From NCBI GenBank assembly GCA_027482245.1, contig JAIXWG010000052.1, positions 62,001 through 126,000 of the forward strand: a DNA stretch of 64,000 nucleotides, in the 5' to 3' direction. Positions 36,439 through 45,661 of this stretch are shown here, one piece after another. The notes under the pieces were generated by a model, which was given only the letters and a program-made list of their open reading frames with translations, was not told the DNA's origin and ran no database searches. Positions within the stretch are counted from its first letter, which is position 1, and every line of letters begins with the position of its first letter. This stretch comes from Acetobacteraceae bacterium. Lineage in GTDB: Bacteria; Pseudomonadota; Alphaproteobacteria; Acetobacterales; Acetobacteraceae. The position numbers and the translations under genes were made by a program.

Positions 36439-36741
36439 ATGCCCGGACCGCCCGCCGCCCGCATCACCGACATGCATGTCTGCCCGATGGTGACGCCGGG
36501 CCTGCCGCCCATCCCGCATGTCGGCGGGCCGATCATGACCGGCGCGCCCACCGTCATCGTCGGCAAGATGCCGCAGGCGCGCATCAGCGACATGTGCCTG
36601 TGCGTCGGCCCACCCGACACCATCATCAAGGGCAGCGCCACGGTGCTGGTGTGCAAGATGCCGGCGGCGCGCATCGGCGACAATTGCGCGCATGGCGGCG
36701 TCATCGTCATGGGCTTCCCCACCGTGATGATCGGGGGCTGA
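36439..36741 (+). CDS. PAAR-motif spike tip protein
   Basis: A 100-residue PAAR protein that sharpens the VgrG spike. It has the family pattern of a metal-site cone: ARITDMHVCP, VGGPIMTGAPTVIVGKMPQARISDMCLC, VGPPDTIIKGSATVLV and ARIGDNCAHGG with cysteine and histidine ligands. It is a bare PAAR domain without an attached toxin domain. It begins 1 base after the preceding gene's stop codon and lies 7 bases before tagH. Confidence 0.93.
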   Translation: MPGPPAARITDMHVCPMVTPGLPPIPHVGGPIMTGAPTVIVGKMPQARISDMCLCVGPPDTIIKGSATVLVCKMPAARIGDNCAHGGVIVMGFPTVMIGG

Positions 36742-36748
36742 GGCGGCG

Positions 36749-38155
36749 ATGGCGGAGATCACCCTGTCCGTCCTGCGATGCCCCGATGCCGTGGTGCCGG
36801 AACAGCGCCGCGCCAGCGGGGGGGAGATCAGCCTCGGCCGCGGCGCGGAATGCGACTGGGTGCTGGCGGACCCCGACCGCGTGCTGTCGAAGAAGCATTG
36901 CGTGCTGGAGTTCTTCGGTGGCGGCTGGCAGGTGCGCGACACCTCCACCAACGGCACCTTCGTGAACCACGCGGCGGCCCCCGTGGGGCGGGACCAGGTG
37001 AAGCCGCTGATGGATGGTGACCGCCTGCGCCTCGGCAGCTACGAGATCGAGGTGCGCATCGCGGAGGCGCCGGCGGCCTCCGGCGGCTGGGGGGGTGCGG
37101 CCGATCCCTTCGCGCCGCAGGCGCGGGACCCGTATGCGCCACAGGCGCGGGACAGCTATGCCTCGCCGGCGCCGCGCGATCCCTTCGCGGCGGAGGCGCC
37201 GAACCCCTTCGCGCCCCCTCCGCCGCGCTACGATTCCACGCCGCTGCCCGGCCTGGCGCCCCAGGCGCAGCGCGGGGTTCTGCCCGATGATTTCGACCCC
37301 TTCGCCGACAACGCCGCGCCCATGCCGGACCACGCGCCATCGACGGCGGAGGCCTTCATGGTCCCGCCCTCCCGTCCCGTCGGGAAGGCGCTGATCCCGG
37401 ATGACTGGGACCTCGGCCTGACGCCCGCGCCGGCACCCGCGCCCGCCCCGCCGCCGCCCGGTCCAAACCCCTTCGCGGAGGCGCCGATGCCGGCGCCCGT
37501 CCCGCCGCCGCCGCCATCACCGGCCGCCATCGCGCCACCGCCCCCCGTGGCCCCGCCGGCCGCCGCCTCGCCCATGCCCGGCGATGCCGCCGCCGCGCTG
37601 GCCGCGCTGTTCGACGGCGCCGGCCTGCCGCCCGCCATGGCCGCCCGCGCGCAGCAGGACCCCGATGCCGCGCTGCGCGCCGCCGGTGCCATGCTGCGCG
37701 CCGCCGTCGCGGGGCTGCGCGCGCTGCTCATCGCCCGGGCCGATGTGAAGCGCGAATTCCGCATCGAGCAGACGATGCTCCGCGCCACCGACAACAACCC
37801 GCTGAAGTTCGCCGCGACCGAGGAACAGGCCCTGGCCGCGCTGCTCGACCCGCGCGCCCCCGCGCTGCGCGCGGTGCAGGAGACGGTGGATGACCTGACA
37901 GCGCACCAGGTCGCCGGCCTCGCCGCGACCCAGGCCGCCGCCCGCGCCCTGCTGGAACGGCTGGGACCGGCATCGCTGGAGGCGGAGGACCCCGGCGGCG
38001 GCCTGCTGCCGGGCGCGAAGGAGAAGCGGCTGTGGGACGCCTACAAGCGGCGCCACGCGCAGCTGGTGGACCAGTTCGAGGATGATTTCGACAGCGCCTT
38101 CGGCAAGGCCTTCGCCCGTGCCTACGAACAGGCGACCGGCAAGCGCGATCGGTGA
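36749..38155 (+). CDS. tagH: T6SS-associated FHA-domain protein TagH
   Basis: A 468-residue protein. The N-terminal FHA domain (about 20-100) has the phosphothreonine-binding residues in ISLGRGAECD, LSKKHC and STNGTFVN. A long Pro/Ala-rich linker contains short repeats around ARDPYAPQARDSY. The C-terminal TagH domain (about 285-465) ends in LPGAKEKRLWDAYKRRHAQLVDQF and FGKAFARAYEQA. FHA proteins relay kinase signals to start T6SS assembly. It lies 7 bases behind the PAAR gene; tssK follows after 46 bases. Confidence 0.92.
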   Translation: MAEITLSVLRCPDAVVPEQRRASGGEISLGRGAECDWVLADPDRVLSKKHCVLEFFGGGWQVRDTSTNGTFVNHAAAPVGRDQVKPLMDGDRLRLGSYEIEVRIAEAPAASGGWGGAADPFAPQARDPYAPQARDSYASPAPRDPFAAEAPNPFAPPPPRYDSTPLPGLAPQAQRGVLPDDFDPFADNAAPMPDHAPSTAEAFMVPPSRPVGKALIPDDWDLGLTPAPAPAPAPPPPGPNPFAEAPMPAPVPPPPPSPAAIAPPPPVAPPAAASPMPGDAAAALAALFDGAGLPPAMAARAQQDPDAALRAAGAMLRAAVAGLRALLIARADVKREFRIEQTMLRATDNNPLKFAATEEQALAALLDPRAPALRAVQETVDDLTAHQVAGLAATQAAARALLERLGPASLEAEDPGGGLLPGAKEKRLWDAYKRRHAQLVDQFEDDFDSAFGKAFARAYEQATGKRDR

Positions 38156-38201
38156 TGGCACGCCGCGCTCCGGCGCGGGTGATGAGGGGTGACAGAAGCG
38201 G

Positions 38202-39542
38202 ATGGTCTGGCACGACAAGGTGGTCTGGCAGGAGGGCATGTTCCTCCGCGCGCAGCACTTCCAGCAGCAGGACCGGCACACGGAACACCTGCTGCAGGCG
38301 CGCGCCGCGCCGCTGCGCCCGCATCCCTGGGGCGTCACGGAATTCGGGCTCGACCGGGACCTGCTGGGCGCGGGCCGCTTCGCACTCTCCGGCGCCGCGG
38401 GGGTGATGGAGGACGGCACGCCCTTCGCCATCCCCGGCACTGCCGATGCGCCCGTGCCGCTCGACCTGCCGGAGGGTACGCGCAACGGCGTCATCTACCT
38501 GGCCATCCCGCTGCGCCAGGCCGGCAGCCCGGAGGTCGCCGCGCCGGATGCGGGGCCGGAAGCGATGCGCGCGCGCCACACGCTGCGCAGCTTCGAAGCC
38601 TTCGACACGCATTCCGACAGCACCATGCCGGCGGAGCTGTCCATCGGAAAACTCCGCATGCGCTACATGCTGGAGACGGAGGAACGCGCGGGCTATGCCT
38701 GCCTCGGCCTGGCGCGCGTCGTGGAAGTGCAGGCGGATCGCCGCGTCGTGCTCGACGAACGCTTCATCCCGCCCTGCCTCCGCATCTCCGCCGCCTTCGT
38801 GCTGAACAACCTCGTCGCCGAACTCGTCGGCATGCTGGGGCAGCGCGGGGAGGCTCTGGCCGCGCGGCTCGGCCAGCCCGGCGCGCAGGGCGTCGCGCAG
38901 GTGTCCGATTTTCTCCTGCTGCAGACGGTGAACCGCTGGCAGCCGCTGATCGCGCATTGGGCGGATGCGGGGAACGTCCATCCGGAGACGCTCTTCGCCG
39001 CGCTGGTGCAGCTGGCCGGCGAACTCGCGACCTTCACCGCGCCGGACAAGCGCGCGACGGCCTATCCCGCCTATCGCCATGACGACCTCCAGCGCAGCTT
39101 TGCCCCTGTTGTCGCCGACCTCCGGCGGTCGCTGTCGCAGGTGCTGGAGACGAACGCCGTCGCGATCCCGCTGCAGGAACGCAATTTCGGCGTGCGCGTC
39201 GGGCCCATCACGGATCGCAACCTGCTGCGCGCGTCGCAATTCGTCCTCACCGTCGCGGCCGATGTGCCCGGGGAGCAGATCCGCCGCCTCTTCCCCAACC
39301 AGGTGAAGATCGGCGCCGTCGAGCATATCCGCGAACTCGTCAACGTGGCGCTGCCCGGCATCGCGGTGCGGCCGCTGCCCGTGGCGCCGCGGCAGATCCC
39401 CTTCAACGCCGGCGCGGTCTATTTCGAGCTCGATCGGGGCTCCCCGCACTGGCAGCAGATGCAGGCCTCGGGCGGCTTCGCCGTGCATGTCTCCGGCGAA
39501 TACCCGAACCTGCGCATGGAGCTCTGGGCGATCCGGGCATGA
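38202..39542 (+). CDS. tssK: T6SS baseplate-membrane adaptor TssK
   Basis: A 446-residue TssK/ImpJ protein that joins the baseplate wedge to the TssL/TssM membrane complex. The start VWHDKVVWQEGMFLRAQHFQQQDRHTE is diagnostic; later come RISAAFVLNNLVAELVGML, LLQTVNRWQPLIAHWAD and PGIAVRPLPVAPRQIPFNAGAVYFELD. Its end overlaps tssL by 4 bases. Normal length. Confidence 0.96.
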   Translation: MVWHDKVVWQEGMFLRAQHFQQQDRHTEHLLQARAAPLRPHPWGVTEFGLDRDLLGAGRFALSGAAGVMEDGTPFAIPGTADAPVPLDLPEGTRNGVIYLAIPLRQAGSPEVAAPDAGPEAMRARHTLRSFEAFDTHSDSTMPAELSIGKLRMRYMLETEERAGYACLGLARVVEVQADRRVVLDERFIPPCLRISAAFVLNNLVAELVGMLGQRGEALAARLGQPGAQGVAQVSDFLLLQTVNRWQPLIAHWADAGNVHPETLFAALVQLAGELATFTAPDKRATAYPAYRHDDLQRSFAPVVADLRRSLSQVLETNAVAIPLQERNFGVRVGPITDRNLLRASQFVLTVAADVPGEQIRRLFPNQVKIGAVEHIRELVNVALPGIAVRPLPVAPRQIPFNAGAVYFELDRGSPHWQQMQASGGFAVHVSGEYPNLRMELWAIRA

Positions 39543-40909
39543 GCGACAACCCCTTCTCCGAGCCTGATGACAGCGACCGCACGGTCGTCCGTGGCCCTGG
39601 CGGCGCGCCGCCGCCACCACCGCCCCGCGCTGGCGCCGCCGCCCCGCCCCCGCCCCAGCCCATGGCCCCGCGCCTGGCCGGGGAGGCCGAGGCGCTCCCG
39701 AAGGTCGGTCTCTCCCCCATGGCCGCGGCCGCCGCGCCGCTGCTGGACCTGCTGGCGCGCATCGGTGCCGGTCCGCAGGCCGCGCAGGTGCAGAACCCGG
39801 AGGAACTGCGCGAACGCGCCATGCGCGCGCTGAAGGCCTTCGAGGGCGAGTGCCGCGCGATGGAGGTCTCCCCCGACCAGCTGCGCGCCGCGCATTACGC
39901 GCTCTGCGCCGCGCTGGACGATGTCGTCCTCGCCACACCCTGGGGGCAGGCGAGCAGCTGGTCCACGCGCTCCCTCGTCTCCTCCTTCCACCAGGAAGTG
40001 CGCAGCGGCGAACGCTTCTTCGACCTGCTCTCCGGCATGCAGAAGGACCCCGGCCGGTACCTGAACGCGCTGGAGATCTGCTACCTCTGCCTCGCACTCG
40101 GCTTCCAGGGCCGCTACCGCCTGGCGCCGCGCGGGCATGCGGAGCTGGATCGGATCCGGGAGGGTCTCTACCAGCTGCTGGTGCAGCTGCGCGGCAACTG
40201 GGAACGCGAATTGTCGCCGCGCTGGCGGGGCGTGGATGCGCCGCATCGCGGGCCCGGCCGCAGCATCCCCGCCTGGGTCGCCGGCGCCGTCGCGGTGGCG
40301 CTGCTGGCCTTCGGCTATGTCTTCGTCAGCGACAGCGTGAATGCCAAGGGTGACGATCTGCAGGCGCGCCTCGCGCAGCTGCCGCCCGGCGCGCCGCCCG
40401 CCATCGACCGCACCGCGCCGCCGGTGCCGCCCGCGCCGCCCCCGCCGCCGCCGCCCCAGGCGGAACCCGACCTGATCCAGAAGGTCCGCACCTTCCTGGC
40501 GCCGGAGATCCAGCAGGGGCTGGTGACGGTGGAAGGCGATGCAGGCCGCCTGCTGGTGCGCATCGCGGGGCGGGGCATGTTTCCCTCCGGTAGTGCAAGC
40601 GTGGAAGCCAACTTCGTGCCGCTGCTGAACCGCATCGGCCAGGCGCTGCGGACGGAACCCGGGCGCGTCACCGTGCTCGGCCATTCCGACAACCAGCCCA
40701 TTCGCACCGTGCGCTTCCCCTCCAATTTCGCGCTCTCCGCCGCGCGGGCGGAGGCAGCGAAGGACATCATCGCCGCCGCCACCGGCGCGCCAGCGCGCTT
40801 CACCGCGGTGGGGCGTGCGGACACGGAACCGCTCACCACCAACGCGACGCCGGAGGGGCGGGAGACCAATCGCCGCATCGAAGTGGTCCTGATGCGGGAG
40901 GGGCGCTGA
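39539..40909 (+). CDS. tssL: T6SS membrane protein TssL with C-terminal OmpA-like domain
   Basis: A 456-residue DotU/ImpK protein of the extended type. A Pro-rich head (1-50) precedes the cytoplasmic DotU domain (about 60-235, with LCAALDDVVLATPWGQ and SSFHQEVRSGERFFDLL). One transmembrane helix lies near 242-265, followed by a short Pro-rich spacer and a periplasmic OmpA-like peptidoglycan-binding domain (about 348-456, with VLGHSDNQP and GRETNRRIEV). The wall-binding tail anchors the complex, which matters here because no tssJ is seen. Next to tssM with a 1-base gap. Confidence 0.95.
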   Translation: MSDNPFSEPDDSDRTVVRGPGGAPPPPPPRAGAAAPPPPQPMAPRLAGEAEALPKVGLSPMAAAAAPLLDLLARIGAGPQAAQVQNPEELRERAMRALKAFEGECRAMEVSPDQLRAAHYALCAALDDVVLATPWGQASSWSTRSLVSSFHQEVRSGERFFDLLSGMQKDPGRYLNALEICYLCLALGFQGRYRLAPRGHAELDRIREGLYQLLVQLRGNWERELSPRWRGVDAPHRGPGRSIPAWVAGAVAVALLAFGYVFVSDSVNAKGDDLQARLAQLPPGAPPAIDRTAPPVPPAPPPPPPPQAEPDLIQKVRTFLAPEIQQGLVTVEGDAGRLLVRIAGRGMFPSGSASVEANFVPLLNRIGQALRTEPGRVTVLGHSDNQPIRTVRFPSNFALSAARAEAAKDIIAAATGAPARFTAVGRADTEPLTTNATPEGRETNRRIEVVLMREGR

Positions 40910-40910
40910 C

Positions 40911-43900
40911 ATGAAGGCCTTCCTCACCATTACCGCCATTGGCGGGCTCGTCGGCGCGCTGCTGCTCGTGCCGGTCATCTGGCTGTTTGCCCCGGTCTTC
41001 CTGGGGATCGAGGCGCTGTGGCTGCTGGCGCTGCTGGCCGCGCTGCCGGTGCTCATCTGGCTGGTCGTGATGGTCATCGTCGTGCGCCGGCGCGCCGGCC
41101 GCGATGCCGCGCTGGTCGCCGGCGCCACCGAATCCCGCGCCGCCGAGAACAAGGCCGCCGCCGCGGCGTCGGAGGAGGAAGCGGCCGTCGCCAACCGCCT
41201 GGCGGAGGCGCTGGGCGCGCTGAAGCAGGCCGGTGGCGGGAAGGGCGGCTACCTCTATGAACGGCCCTGGTACGTCATCATCGGCCCGCCCGGCAGCGGC
41301 AAGACGACGGCGATCCAGAACAGCGGGCTCGACTTCCCGCTCGCCGCGGGGCGCGTCGCCGGCGTCGGCGGCACGCGCAACTGCGACTGGTGGATCGCCG
41401 AGCAGGCGGTGCTGATCGACACCGCCGGCCGCTACACCACGCAGGACAGCGACGCCAATGCCGACAAGGCGGGCTGGGAACGCTTCCTCGACCTGCTGCG
41501 CAAGCAGAGGCCGAAGCAGCCGCTGAACGGCATCGTCGTCGCCTTCGGCGCCGACATGATCAGCCGGCTGGACGCCGCGCAGCGGGACCAGCACGCGCAG
41601 GCCGTGCGGCGACGGATCCGGGAGCTGGAGCAGAAGCTCGGCCAGCGCCTGCCGGTCTATCTGCTGGTCAGCAAGGCGGACCTCATCGTCGGCTTCTCGG
41701 AGTTCTTCGACGACCTCGACAAGGAAACCCGCGCGCAGGTCTGGGGCGTGACCTTCCCCGCCCAGGCGGGACCGGAAGGCCATGCCGGCAAATTCGGCGA
41801 TGAGTTCGCGGCGCTGGTGAAGCGGCTGCAGGACCGGCTGCTGGAAAGGCTGCAGGCGGAGCGCGGGCCGGAACAGCGCGCGCGCATCGGCGGCTTCCCG
41901 GCGCAGTTCGCCTCGCTGGAAGCGCCGCTCGGCGCCTTCGTGGACGCGGCCTTCGGCGGATCGAAGCTCGACCCCGCGCCCTTCCTGCGCGGCATCTATT
42001 TCACGTCGGGCACGCAGGAAGGCACGCCGATCGACCGGCTGACCGGCGCGCTGTCCCGCACCTTCGGGCTCGACCCGCGCCGGCCCGCCGCCATCATGGG
42101 GCAGAAGGGGCGGAGCTACTTCCTCGGCCGCCTGCTGCGCGACGTGGTGTTCAACGAGGCCCGGCTGGCGGCCCTCGATGGCGGCCAGGCGAAGCGCGGG
42201 CGGCTGGTGCAGGTCGGCGCCTGGGCCGCAGCGCTGCTGCTGGTACTGGGCGGCGGCGCCTGGGGCTTCATGGCCATGAACGGGGAGGCCAACCGCGCCG
42301 CCCGCTTGGCGGAGGCACTCGCCAAGGCCGAGCAGGCCGCGCAGGGCCTGCCGCTGGACCGCGTGATGGCGGCGGATGAGCTGCCGCGCGTGGTCCCCTA
42401 CCTCGACGCCGTGCGCGCCCTGCCGCCCTCCGCCCGCGCCGATGGCGCGCTGCCCGGGCTCAGCCAGGAAGCGAAGCTGATCGAGGGTGGGGAACTCGCC
42501 TACAAGCGGGCACTCGACCGCGTGCTGCTGCCCCGCCTGCTGGCGCGGCTGGAGGCGCAGATCCGCGCCGGCATGCAGCGCCCGGACTTCCTGTACGAGG
42601 CCACGCGCATCTACCTGATGCTCGGCCGCCAGGGCCCGCTGGACCGGGCGCTGGTGAAGGAATGGATGGCGATCGACTGGCAGCAGAGCTTCCCGGGCGC
42701 GGTGGCCGCGCCGGTGCGGGATGCGCTGGCCGTCCACCTCGACGCCATGCTCGCCGGCGACTTCATCGCTTATCCGCTGGATGGCGCGCTGGTGGACCAG
42801 GCGCGGCGCATCTTCTCCCGCCTGCCGATGGCGGAGCGGCTGTATTCGCGGCTGCGCACCAGCGCGGGCAATGCGGCGCCCTGGAAGCCGGCGGACAGCC
42901 TCGGCCCCGCCGGGCAGCGCTGGTTCGCGCTGGCCTCCAACCGCCCGCTGGCGGAGGCGCAGGTGCCCGGCCTCTACACGGTGGAGGGGCTGCACCGCGG
43001 CCTGCTGCCGCGCCTGCCCGCCGCCATCATCGAGGCCGCGAGCGAAAGCTGGGTGCTGGGGCCCGAAGCCGCATCCGGCCTGGCGGGCGACCCCCGCCAG
43101 CTGGAGCAGGCAGTGCTGCGCCTCTATGCGGAGGATTACGCCCGCGCCTGGCAGGCCGTGCTCGCCGACCTGGTGCTGCCGCCCTTCCGCAACCTGAACC
43201 AGGCGTCGGAGGCGCTGAACCTGCTCGGCGCGCCGAACTCCCCCATCCGGGACGTGCTGCGCAGCGCGGCGCGGCAATTGTCGCCGGGCACGCCGCCCGA
43301 CCCGCCCGGCGGCGCGGCGGGTGCCGCCGCGGCGCAGGCGGCGGGCCAGGCGGCGCAGGCCGCCGCAGGCTCCGGCCGCATCGCGGCGGCCCTCGGCGCC
43401 GCCGCGCAGCCGTCCTCCGCCGCGCCGGTCGCGACGGTGGTGGAGGAGCGGTTCCGGCCGCTGCGGGAGGCCGCGGGCCAGCCGCTTGATGCCACGCTGC
43501 AGATCGTCAACGACCTCTTCGTCCAGGTGCAACGCCTGGCCAGTGCCCCGCCCGGCACGGTGCTGCCGCCGGCCACTGGCCTCGACCCAGGCCAGCGCCT
43601 GGCCGCCGAGGCCGCTCGGGCGCCGGAGCCGTTGGGGCGCTGGCTGCAGGCCATGTCGGCCTCCACCGCCAATGCCCGGTCGGGCGGCGCGCGGGCGGCG
43701 ATCGCGGCGGCGGGCGGCCAGGCGCTCGGCCCCTTCTGCCGGGGGCTGGAGACGCGCTTCCCCTTCCGGCGGACGGCGGATGCGCCGGAGATGCCGCTGG
43801 ATGACTTCGTGCGGCTGTTCGGGCCCGGCGGCGTCTTCGACCAGTTCTTCGCCCAGCACTTGAGAAACTTCGTGGACACGACTCAGCGGCCCTGGCGGCT

Positions 43901-44408
43901 GGTGGCGGCGGATGGCTTGGCGCCGCCGATCTCGCCGGCCGACCTGCTGCAGTTCCAGCGTGCCGCCGCGATCCGGGACGGGTTCTTCCCCTCCGGCCTC
44001 GTCGGCGCCGCCATGGGGCTGCGGTTCGAGCTGCTGCCCCAGGGCATGGACCCCGGCGCCAATGGCGCGACGCTGGAGGTGGAGGGCCAGCGGATCACCA
44101 TCGCCCGCGGCGCGGTCGGCGCCCGCCCGATCCCCATGATCTGGCCGAGCCGCGGCGGCGTGGCGCTGACCTTCGACCCGGCGCCCGCCACCGGCACGCC
44201 GGTGACGACGGACGGCGCCTGGGCGGCGATGCGCTTCGTCTCCCGCGGGCAGCTGACGCAGATCGGCGCGGCGGGCGACCGCTTCCGGCTGCGGATGGTG
44301 CAGGGGGAGCGCAGCGCGGAGTTCGAGCTGCGCGCCTCCTCCGTCATGAACCCCTTCGCGCTGCGGGAATTGTCCGAGTTTCGCTGCCCCACCTTGCCGG
44401 CGCAGTAG
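40911..44408 (+). CDS. tssM: T6SS membrane protein TssM (IcmF)
   Basis: An 1165-residue IcmF protein, the channel-forming partner of TssL. Two transmembrane helices lie near the start (about 7-32 and 36-58), then a cytoplasmic NTPase domain with an intact Walker A (GPPGSGKT, 125-132) and LIDTAGRY, then a third membrane helix near 434-452. A long periplasmic part includes the IcmF-related and C-terminal DUF1215-like regions (FRRTADAPEMPLDDFVRLFGPGG). Intact walker residues suggest the ATPase is active. Followed by tagF after 2 bases. Confidence 0.96.
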   Translation: MKAFLTITAIGGLVGALLLVPVIWLFAPVFLGIEALWLLALLAALPVLIWLVVMVIVVRRRAGRDAALVAGATESRAAENKAAAAASEEEAAVANRLAEALGALKQAGGGKGGYLYERPWYVIIGPPGSGKTTAIQNSGLDFPLAAGRVAGVGGTRNCDWWIAEQAVLIDTAGRYTTQDSDANADKAGWERFLDLLRKQRPKQPLNGIVVAFGADMISRLDAAQRDQHAQAVRRRIRELEQKLGQRLPVYLLVSKADLIVGFSEFFDDLDKETRAQVWGVTFPAQAGPEGHAGKFGDEFAALVKRLQDRLLERLQAERGPEQRARIGGFPAQFASLEAPLGAFVDAAFGGSKLDPAPFLRGIYFTSGTQEGTPIDRLTGALSRTFGLDPRRPAAIMGQKGRSYFLGRLLRDVVFNEARLAALDGGQAKRGRLVQVGAWAAALLLVLGGGAWGFMAMNGEANRAARLAEALAKAEQAAQGLPLDRVMAADELPRVVPYLDAVRALPPSARADGALPGLSQEAKLIEGGELAYKRALDRVLLPRLLARLEAQIRAGMQRPDFLYEATRIYLMLGRQGPLDRALVKEWMAIDWQQSFPGAVAAPVRDALAVHLDAMLAGDFIAYPLDGALVDQARRIFSRLPMAERLYSRLRTSAGNAAPWKPADSLGPAGQRWFALASNRPLAEAQVPGLYTVEGLHRGLLPRLPAAIIEAASESWVLGPEAASGLAGDPRQLEQAVLRLYAEDYARAWQAVLADLVLPPFRNLNQASEALNLLGAPNSPIRDVLRSAARQLSPGTPPDPPGGAAGAAAAQAAGQAAQAAAGSGRIAAALGAAAQPSSAAPVATVVEERFRPLREAAGQPLDATLQIVNDLFVQVQRLASAPPGTVLPPATGLDPGQRLAAEAARAPEPLGRWLQAMSASTANARSGGARAAIAAAGGQALGPFCRGLETRFPFRRTADAPEMPLDDFVRLFGPGGVFDQFFAQHLRNFVDTTQRPWRLVAADGLAPPISPADLLQFQRAAAIRDGFFPSGLVGAAMGLRFELLPQGMDPGANGATLEVEGQRITIARGAVGARPIPMIWPSRGGVALTFDPAPATGTPVTTDGAWAAMRFVSRGQLTQIGAAGDRFRLRMVQGERSAEFELRASSVMNPFALRELSEFRCPTLPAQ

Positions 44409-44410
44409 CG

Positions 44411-44917
44411 ATGGGCACGGGGCTTTTCGGCAAGCTGCCGGCGCATGGGGACTTCGTGCGCCGCGGCCTGCCCGACAGCTTTGTGGGTCCCTGGGATGCC
44501 TGGCTGCAGGCCGGCATCGCGGAGGCGCGGGACGCGCTGGGGGACGGCTTCGCCGAGGCCTGGGCCGCCGCCCCCGCCTGGTGCTTCCGCCTGCCCGTGG
44601 GCGCCTGCGGGCCGGATGCCGTGGCCGGCGTGTTGGTGCCGAGCGAGGACCTGGTCGGGCGCCTCTTCCCAGTGACGCTGGCCCGCCTGCTGGCGCCAGG
44701 GGAAGCACCCGGCGCCGCCTGGTACCCGGCGCTGGAAGCCGCCGCCCGCCTGCCCGGGCGGGATGCGGATGCCCTGCTGGCGGCCATCACCGCGACCGAT
44801 GCCGGCGATGACGAACCGCCCGCGGAGGGCTGGTGGCGGCTCGATGGCGCGCGCTGGGACTGGCCGGCCCTGCCGCCGCCCGAGCTCTTCCGCGTCCTGG
44901 CGGAGGGCGGCGCATGA
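44411..44917 (+). CDS. tagF: T6SS-associated regulator TagF
   Basis: A 168-residue TagF/ImpM protein. The start GLFGKLPAHGDFVRRGLPDSFVGPWDAWLQ is characteristic, as are VGACGPDAVAGVLVPSEDLVGRLFPVTL. TagF proteins are known post-translational repressors of T6SS that work apart from or together with the phosphorylation route; in Agrobacterium a TagF-PppA fusion exists. Here tagF and pppA are separate but overlap by 4 bases, which fits that functional pairing. Confidence 0.93.
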   Translation: MGTGLFGKLPAHGDFVRRGLPDSFVGPWDAWLQAGIAEARDALGDGFAEAWAAAPAWCFRLPVGACGPDAVAGVLVPSEDLVGRLFPVTLARLLAPGEAPGAAWYPALEAAARLPGRDADALLAAITATDAGDDEPPAEGWWRLDGARWDWPALPPPELFRVLAEGGA

Positions 44918-45639
44918 ACCTGACCCTGGTAGGGGAGGCCGTGACCCACCCCGGCACCGTCCGCCCCCGCAACGAGGACGCCTTCGTCGATCGCGGCGAT
45001 ATCGGCCTCTGGGCCGTGGCGGATGGCGCGGGCGGGCATGGGGCAGGGGACGTCGCCTCCGCCGCGGTGGCGGAGGCGCTGCGGGACCTGCCGCCCGGCC
45101 TCTCCGCGGCGGAACTGCTGGCGCAGGTGCGGCTGCGCATCGGCGCGGTGCATGCGGAATTGCAGGCCCGCGCGGCGGCGGCGGGGCCGGGGCGGATCAT
45201 CGCGACGACGCTGGTGCTGCTGCTGGCCCGCGGCGGGCATTACGCCTGCCTCTGGGCCGGGGACAGCCGCGCCTACCTGCTGCGCGACGGCGCCTTCACG
45301 CGCCTGACGCGCGACCATTCGCTGGTGCAGGACCTCGTCGATGGCGGCGTGATCGATGAGGAAGCGGCGGAGGGCCACCCCCAGGCCAATGTCATCACCC
45401 GTGCCGTCGGCGGCCAGGGCGCGCTGGAACTGGACAAGGTCAGCGCCCGCTTCGCGGCGGGCGACCTGTTCTTCCTGTGCAGCGACGGCGTCTTCAAGGC
45501 GGTGCCGGAGGAAGCGATCGGCGCCATGCTGGCCGCCGGGCAGGGGGCGGCCGCGGTGATCGAGGCCGCGCTGGCGAAGGGCGCGCGGGACAACGTCACC
45601 GCCGTGGTCGTCCGCGCCGTCGGGGATCTGCCCTTCTAG
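44914..45639 (+). CDS. pppA: PP2C-type phosphatase (PppA-like) of the T6SS
   Basis: A 241-residue PPM/PP2C phosphatase. Metal-site motifs are complete: RPRNEDAF, WAVADGAGGHGAGD, ATTLVLLLARGGHYACLWAGDSRAYLLRDG, FLCSDGVF and ARDNVTAVVV. In T6SS loci such enzymes reverse FHA phosphorylation by PpkA-type kinases. The start at 44914 overlaps the tagF stop (ATGA); a longer frame to 44833 is a shadow. It closes the vgrG-pppA operon and converges with the SDR gene. Confidence 0.93.
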   Translation: MNLTLVGEAVTHPGTVRPRNEDAFVDRGDIGLWAVADGAGGHGAGDVASAAVAEALRDLPPGLSAAELLAQVRLRIGAVHAELQARAAAAGPGRIIATTLVLLLARGGHYACLWAGDSRAYLLRDGAFTRLTRDHSLVQDLVDGGVIDEEAAEGHPQANVITRAVGGQGALELDKVSARFAAGDLFFLCSDGVFKAVPEEAIGAMLAAGQGAAAVIEAALAKGARDNVTAVVVRAVGDLPF

Positions 45640-45661
45640 CCGCCGGACCCTGTCCGCGCCG

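Noticed and set aside
40833..44708. 1291-codon minus-strand frame over tssM
   Set aside because: Antisense shadow of tssM with Arg/Gly/Ala-rich composition and no recognisable motif.
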